Part shown: piece by piece, positions 31,126 to 34,830 of the stretch
How positions within the stretch are numbered: the stretch's first letter is position 1
Layout: each line of letters opens with the position of its first letter
From: Ruminococcus sp.
GTDB lineage: Bacteria; Bacillota; Clostridia; Oscillospirales; Ruminococcaceae
Direction: 5' to 3'
DNA length: 34,830 nt
Assembly: GCA_017462565.1 (NCBI GenBank)
Contig: JAFTQW010000018.1
Span: 1 to 34,830, forward strand
Notes under the pieces: generated by a model
Told to the model about the DNA's origin: nothing
Databases searched by the model: none
What the model saw: the letters and a program-made list of their open reading frames with translations, nothing else
Translations under genes and position numbers: made by a program

Positions 31126-31623
31126 CTACACCTCTATTTTCATATTTCTTTTTTCATCAGACCAGTTACAATCTTCCTGTGCAGGACAGCAAAAACACAG
31201 CCGTGATTTTTTATCCGCTCTGTAAAATATCTCTTCCAGAGAGCAGTCATCTCCGATTTTATTCCGATGACTTCCGATAAGACTGAGTATTTTCTCTTTC
31301 ATTTCTTCATCGCACCCGACTTCGCTCAGTATAACTTCCGCTTTACGAATTCCGGCTTCATCGTGAGGAACACCGCTGATATACTCGTCAGTTCTTCCTA
31401 TATCATGAAGCAAGGCTGCTGAATATACAACGTCAGGGTCAGCATAAACCCTCTTTTGACTGCACATTATAAGCGTTATTCGTGCAACATTGAGAAAATG
31501 TTCAATATTATGCCTGCAAAATATACGATCGTGTTCAAGCTCCGCAAGCAATTTAAGCTCATTAAGATATTTACCGCAGACAATTATTCTGTTAGTTATT
31601 TTAAGTTTCAAATTATCCCTCAT
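31126..31623 (-). CDS. HD-domain protein of the folate operon
   Basis: 165 residues from ATG 31623 (MRDNLKL); no good RBS there, and the open frame to a TTG at 31677 has only a weak one, so the start is uncertain. HD phosphohydrolase core: HDRIFCRHNIEHFLNVARI and AALLHDIGRTDEY provide the metal-binding His/HD, then SHRNKI. C-terminus is Cys-rich (LCFCCPAQEDC). HD proteins between folE and folP recur in Clostridia. Folate synthesis needs a phosphatase for dihydroneopterin triphosphate; no Nudix gene is visible, so it could fill that step, but this is inference. Confidence 0.75.
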   Translation of the reverse strand: MRDNLKLKITNRIIVCGKYLNELKLLAELEHDRIFCRHNIEHFLNVARITLIMCSQKRVYADPDVVYSAALLHDIGRTDEYISGVPHDEAGIRKAEVILSEVGCDEEMKEKILSLIGSHRNKIGDDCSLEEIFYRADKKSRLCFCCPAQEDCNWSDEKRNMKIEV

Positions 31624-31749
31624 TCTGTTATCAGGTGTATATTTTCTCCGATTTGCCACAGTTACAGTACGGATCAATTGAAATTCCGACTCTTTGCATA
31701 AACTTTCCCCAAACCCCGATATAATAAGAATCCATCAGCTTAGAATCTA

Positions 31750-32343
31750 TTATAAACACTCTCCTTTTGTTGAATCCATAACCAGACTCTGCAAAAACGA
31801 ATCGTTTTCATATTCTCCGCAGAACGTAGCAGTAGTCGTCTTAGCAGGAAGATTACGTATTCCCCTTGCCGTCATACAGCTATGCGAAGCGGTGATAACA
31901 ACACCTACATCTTCCGAACCCGTTGCCTCTTTCATAATATCAGCAATATCCTGTCCGAGACGCTCCTGCAATTGCAGACGTTTTGCTGCCATATCGCATA
32001 TACGTGCGATTTTACTCAGCCCGATAACTCTTCCTTTCGGAAGATAAGAAACATTTACGTGCATATCATACATAAGAGCCATATGATGTTCGCAATAGCT
32101 GTATACGCTGATGTCACGCACCGTTACCGCAGAACTTTTTCCGTTTGCAAAGCTTTCCTCAAAGGTTTTTCCGAACATCTGCGCTATCTCATGGTTACTG
32201 TAAGAAATACCCTCGAATACCTCTGCATACATTCTTGCTACACGATCCGGCGTTTCCAGCAGCCCTTCACGGTCAGGATCTTCACCCAACGCCTCCAGAA
32301 TACCACGAATATGATATGCAATTTTTTTCTGATCAACTGCCAT
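31750..32343 (-). CDS. folE: GTP cyclohydrolase I
   Basis: 197 residues. Opens GTP to dihydroneopterin triphosphate, the shared precursor of folate and of queuosine (preQ0/preQ1). Zinc ligands Cys84 and His87 in YSYCEHHM and Cys156 in [21 protein letters not shown] and [20 protein letters not shown] are intact. AAGGAG lies 7-10 nt upstream of the ATG. 38 nt after the queE remnant and upstream of the folate genes, so it links two pathways. Confidence 0.97.
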   Translation of the reverse strand: MAVDQKKIAYHIRGILEALGEDPDREGLLETPDRVARMYAEVFEGISYSNHEIAQMFGKTFEESFANGKSSAVTVRDISVYSYCEHHMALMYDMHVNVSYLPKGRVIGLSKIARICDMAAKRLQLQERLGQDIADIMKEATGSEDVGVVITASHSCMTARGIRNLPAKTTTATFCGEYENDSFLQSLVMDSTKGECL

Positions 32344-32381
32344 TTTTATACGCTCCTTTATACTCCCCGTTTATCCGGCTT

Positions 32382-32965
32382 TCAGATATATTTATGAAGA
32401 TGTAACTGTAACCTTACACCATTAAATTTTTTCTTTTTCATAAATTCTACTATATCTCCGGGATTAATCTGCCAGTATAATGGACTGAAATATACATGAC
32501 ATATGCTGCATAAATTATATTTTCCTATCCATTTTTCTGCACGTTTCAGATCTTTTCTCGAACCTGATATAAATTTTATGCAATTCTGTTTTTAAGAAAT
32601 TTAATATTATCATCAAGCCGCATATTATCTTCCATACCGTTTCCCGAAAGCTTGTAATCCAATGTAATAATTATACGGTCATGTATACCCATAAAATTGC
32701 CGTTTGCAGCAGCGGCAAGTATATCAACGATCCGCCCCGTGAGCGTTGCATTTTAGATTCCTGTATCTTCAGTCAGCCTGCGAATCTTTTCTGCTGTCAT
32801 TTCCGTATAAAAAGCGTCGATCTCATTTTGCCCAGAGAGTATCACAACAGCTGCATCGGAGATTACATCTGCATGGTCTCTTATGAAGTAAGATAACTCA
32901 CCTGCTCTTGTACCCTTTCTGTTAATGCTCACAAAACATTCCGCCTCATGATATGTTTTTTCCAT
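32382..32965 (-). pseudogene. queE: Decayed queE (7-carboxy-7-deazaguanine synthase)
   Basis: All three minus-strand frames together spell QueE, with lesions. From ATG 32965: CFVSINRKGTRAGELSYFIR; then, in another frame, the radical-SAM cluster CNLRCSCCDTLWAK; then EIDAFYTEMTAEKIRRLTED followed by a stop; then TLTG, an apparent deletion, and IIITLDYKLSGNGMEDNMRL; then, after another frame change near 32585, KFISGSRKDLKRAEKWIGKY, YFSPLYWQINPGDIVEFM and VRLQLHLHKYI, ending at 32382. At least three frame changes, one in-frame stop and one internal deletion: it cannot give active enzyme. QueE makes CDG, the precursor of preQ0, from carboxytetrahydropterin. Confidence 0.85.
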
Positions 32966-32974
32966 TCCATAAAA

Positions 32975-33165
32975 TTATCTCTCATAAACTGCGCAATTTT
33001 CGGGTGTTTCGTATACTGCAATAAGATGCACAGGAAAACCTTCTTTATCCATAACAATTGCTTCTGTCTTACAGCAATAACCGTGAAGATCAGCAAAATT
33101 TTCATTATAACCGCTGAGAACAACTTGCGCTGTCAAAAGGACGCAGGCGGTTTCAGATAATACAT
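32975..33165 (-). pseudogene. queD: Decayed queD (6-carboxytetrahydropterin synthase)
   Basis: A start ATG at 33165 (GGAAGA upstream) begins MYYL; after a frame change the sequence reads LSETACVLLTAQVVLSGYNE, NFADLHGY (the N-terminal QueD block where the zinc His residues should lie, partly lost), then jumps across an internal deletion to GFPVHLIAVYETPENCAVYE at the stop, which is the normal QueD C-terminus. Only about 63 codons remain of some 120-165. Stop lies 9 nt before the queE remnant, the usual queD-queE order. The identification rests on the C-terminal ETPENCAVYE block, the degenerate N-terminus and the context. Confidence 0.7.
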
Positions 33166-33181
33166 AAAATCTTCCGGAAAA

Positions 33182-33209
33182 GCGGCTTTCCTATATAAAA
33201 GAAAGCCGC
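33182..33209 (-). terminator. Terminator hairpin before queD remnant, likely riboswitch expression platform
   Basis: 9-bp perfect stem (GCGGCTTTC / GAAAGCCGC, 10-nt loop) followed by TTTT on the minus strand, 16 nt before the queD start. Placed where the terminator of a preQ1 riboswitch would lie, but now separated from the aptamer by a MITE. Confidence 0.6.
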
Positions 33210-33218
33210 CTTATTCTC

Positions 33219-33380
33219 AAAACCTGTCTTCACAAGATTTGTGCGTAGATTTTCGGGCAAATTTAGCTGAGGACAAGACAAAATTTCACAGACCTACTAA
33301 CGCAAGTCAAGAAATTTTAACACAGTAATCGGCAAAATTTGACGAAAAGATGCGTGCAATATCTTGTGTAGACAAGTTCT
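33219..33380. repeat. MITE family copy 1
   Basis: About 162 bp with imperfect terminal inverted repeats (AACCTGTCTTCACAAGAT and its counterpart at the other end). Same family as 33581-33743 and 34481-34642. It lies between the preQ1 aptamer and the queD terminator hairpin. Confidence 0.8.
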
Positions 33381-33398
33381 CATTATTATATTCCAACT

Positions 33399-33442
33399 GC
33401 CCGGTTTTGTTTTATGACAGGATGGTGCAAACGAACTGTCAT
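33399..33442 (-). promoter_or_regulatory. preQ1-I riboswitch aptamer (candidate)
   Basis: Minus strand: P1 stem ATGACAG / CTGTCAT (7 bp, perfect), 15-nt loop beginning TTCG and ending ACCATC, then an A-rich tail AAAACAAAACC. This is the pattern of preQ1-I aptamers (GUUCG..ACCAUCC loop and an A-rich 3' tail); GUUU in the loop can pair with AAAC in the tail for the H-type pseudoknot. It starts within a few bases of the transcription start predicted from the promoter at 33447, and the first genes downstream are queD and queE remnants. Found by eye; a covariance-model score would settle it. Confidence 0.72.
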
Positions 33443-33446
33443 ATTT

Positions 33447-33475
33447 ATTATATCATACAAAAAAAGCAATGTCAA
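33447..33475 (-). promoter_or_regulatory. Consensus promoter of the former que-folE operon
   Basis: Minus-strand TTGACA, 17-nt spacer, TATAAT, perfectly conserved. Transcription would start at about 33440, at the 5' edge of the preQ1 aptamer. I see no other promoter as good closer to folE, so folE may still depend on it. Confidence 0.82.
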
Positions 33476-33580
33476 CATGATATGTTAAAAATCACAGGGC
33501 AGCTGAATGAAAAAGTCATCATCAAAATAGCAACAAAAACGTTTATATTTCATAATCATTTTAGTTAACTTAAATTAATT

Positions 33581-33743
33581 AGAATCTGTCTTCATAAAAT
33601 TTGTGCGTGGATTTTCGGGCATAATTTTACCAAAAGCAAGGCGAAAAAGCGAAAGCATACTGCCGTATGGTGAGCTTTTTCAACACAGCTATCGGTAAAA
33701 TTTGCCGAAAGGGCACGTGCAATAGCCTATGAACACAAGTTCT
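33581..33743. repeat. MITE family copy 2
   Basis: 163 bp, the most diverged of the three copies in its middle, with ends AGAATCTGTCTTCATAAAAT and GCAATAGCCTATGAACACAA. Lies 49 bp after the DUF4097 stop. Confidence 0.78.
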
Positions 33744-33792
33744 AAATACAAAAAACAGCACAATGATTTTCCTCTCAATGTGGCTGCCATCG

Positions 33793-34455
33793 TTATTCGT
33801 TTAAAAATTCAATATTAACATCGCCGTTATTAGCAAACACGTTCAGCGTTTTTTCACCGCCGTCTTTATTATCCGGCAGATTGCTCTTGCCTTTTTTTAT
33901 TTCGGACTGAATAGAAAAATCGTCATAGCTTCCGACAACCGTTCCCGAAATATCTCCATTTTTAACATTAAGAGTCAAATTGCTGCCTACATCTAAATTT
34001 TCAAAAACAATATTCCCTCCATTAGAAGAGATATTTGCACTTCCGGCTAAAGCCAATACAGAAAATGTTATATCCTCGTTTGTTGTAGATAGTGTAAGAT
34101 TGTTCAAAAGTGCGTCCGGTATTTGCAGCGATATTTTCCGATCTTCGGCAGAGGTTTTTACTCCAATATAATCCGTCCACTCTTTATCGCTTGCACTCGT
34201 CATAGTCAGCACATTTTCATCAGAAACGGAAATATCATAATACTCTTTGTTGTTTTCAAAATATTGAATATGTATCTGCTCGTCCTCAGACGCCGACACT
34301 TCAATTTCTCTGTCCCGTATATCAAGATTGATTTCATTGATCTGCGTATCAGACGTATAATTTTTCTCCTCAAATGGTTCGCTGTTGTTTGAGCAGCCAG
34401 ACAAAATAGAACTGCCCAGTACAAGACACAATGCAAGTGATATAGTTCTCTTCAT
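33793..34455 (-). CDS. DUF4097-type lipoprotein
   Basis: 220 residues with a lipoprotein signal (MKRTISLALCLVLGSSILSG, lipobox Cys21) and a beta-strand repeat domain (about 40-215: NLTLSTTNEDITFSVLALAG, SANISSNGGNIVFENLDVGS, LTLNVKNGDISG, NVFANNGDVNIEFL) of the DUF4097 adhesin-like type. Expected on the outer face of the membrane; role unknown. GGAGG 7 nt upstream of the ATG. Flanked by MITE copies; copy 3 ends 25 bp upstream of the start, so it probably occupies the native promoter region. Confidence 0.75.
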   Translation of the reverse strand: MKRTISLALCLVLGSSILSGCSNNSEPFEEKNYTSDTQINEINLDIRDREIEVSASEDEQIHIQYFENNKEYYDISVSDENVLTMTSASDKEWTDYIGVKTSAEDRKISLQIPDALLNNLTLSTTNEDITFSVLALAGSANISSNGGNIVFENLDVGSNLTLNVKNGDISGTVVGSYDDFSIQSEIKKGKSNLPDNKDGGEKTLNVFANNGDVNIEFLNE

Positions 34456-34480
34456 GTTAATTCCTCCGTAATAGTGTTTG

Positions 34481-34642
34481 AGAACCTGTCTTCACAAGAT
34501 TTGTGCGTAGATTTTCGAGCAAATTTTACCGGGAATAAGGCAAAATTTCGCAGACTTGCTGTCGCAATTCAAGAAATTTTAACGTAATCATCGGTAAAAT
34601 TTGCTGAAAAGATATGTGCAATATCTTGTGAAGATAGGTTCT
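34481..34642. repeat. MITE family copy 3
   Basis: 162 bp with good inverted ends (AGAACCTGTCTTCACAAGAT versus AGAACCTATCTTCACAAGAT on the opposite strand), closely similar to copy 1. Confidence 0.82.
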
Positions 34643-34704
34643 GATATTCTCATTCTTTCCCGTGAGCTGAAATCTGAAAGAACGACATAGCACGGCAACA
34701 GCAT

Positions 34705-34830
34705 TTACTTTTTACGAGAAAGAAGAATACGTAAAAGGACATCGGGATTAAGAGCAGCTTTGAACCTCATTTTACTTTTACTCAGGCGACCGTATTTTGC
34801 TTGATTTAGAAGCGAGAGAGCCAATTTTCG
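34705..34830 (-). CDS. C-terminal end of an unidentified protein, cut by the window edge
   Basis: The minus strand has an open frame of 41 codons running in from the window end and stopping at 34705 (ending LNPDVLLRILLSRKK), Leu-, Lys- and Arg-rich. Too short to name. It could be chance, but codon use resembles the neighbours and no stop interrupts it. Confidence 0.35.
   Translation of the reverse strand, partial: RKLALSLLNQAKYGRLSKSKMRFKAALNPDVLLRILLSRKK

Noticed and set aside
32753-32965. A 70-residue open frame as a stand-alone small gene.
   Set aside because: It is the first intact-frame stretch of the decayed queE; the sensible reading leaves this frame at the radical-SAM motif.
1-34830. 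CRISPR arrays and rRNA genes.
   Set aside because: No regularly spaced direct repeats with unique spacers, and no rRNA-like sequence seen.

Overview
The window looks like a chromosomal segment of a cellulolytic Ruminococcus-like Firmicute (Oscillospiraceae). The reasons are two large secreted proteins with cellulosomal dockerin modules (a CotH-family protein and a GH5 cellulase), low-to-moderate GC, strong AGGAGG ribosome binding sites, TTGACA-17-TATAAT promoters, an rpsO-pnp pair, and Clostridia-type conjugative-element genes. Species is inferred, not proven.

Layout. (1) 59-1370: a two-gene plus-strand operon, a four-helix membrane protein plus a DUF4868-like protein, which fits a Kiwa-type anti-phage pair (KwaA/KwaB). 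(2) 1367-10558: the remains of an integrative conjugative element, mostly on the minus strand (ribbon-helix-helix protein, DUF6103, ArdA-like, NlpC/P60-like hydrolase, the C-terminal part of a VirB4 ATPase, a DUF3852 fragment and a frameshifted cargo gene). It is interrupted by a LysR/flavodoxin/short-chain dehydrogenase cassette and carries a chimeric protein ending in a TipAS domain. No integrase or relaxase is visible. (3) 10577-11312: terminator-like hairpins, tRNA-Trp and a MITE-like repeat. (4) 11337-17730: the CotH-dockerin gene, then, convergent to it, an XRE regulator and GH5-dockerin operon. (5) 17774-21493: a five-gene redox operon (flavodoxin, cupin, carboxymuconolactone decarboxylase-like, FMN reductase-like, aldo/keto reductase) divergent from a LysR gene. 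(6) 21643-26233: an Lsa-like ABC-F gene with a leader peptide and attenuator, then rpsO and pnp. (7) 26251-28967: a small membrane protein, an unidentified structured stretch, and panB-panC-panD. (8) 28994-33475: a folate operon (folE, HD-domain gene, folP, folB-folK fusion, folA).

The most notable region is 32382-33475. Read in all three minus-strand frames, the apparently empty DNA upstream of folE holds decayed copies of queD and queE. They are preceded by a consensus promoter and what looks like a preQ1-I riboswitch aptamer at the transcript start. A MITE lies between the aptamer and a terminator-like hairpin just before queD'. So a preQ1-regulated queD-queE-folE operon appears to have lost its queuosine genes, while folE remains intact and linked to the folate genes. 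Three copies of the same ~162-bp MITE lie between 33219 and 34642, two of them flanking a DUF4097 lipoprotein gene.
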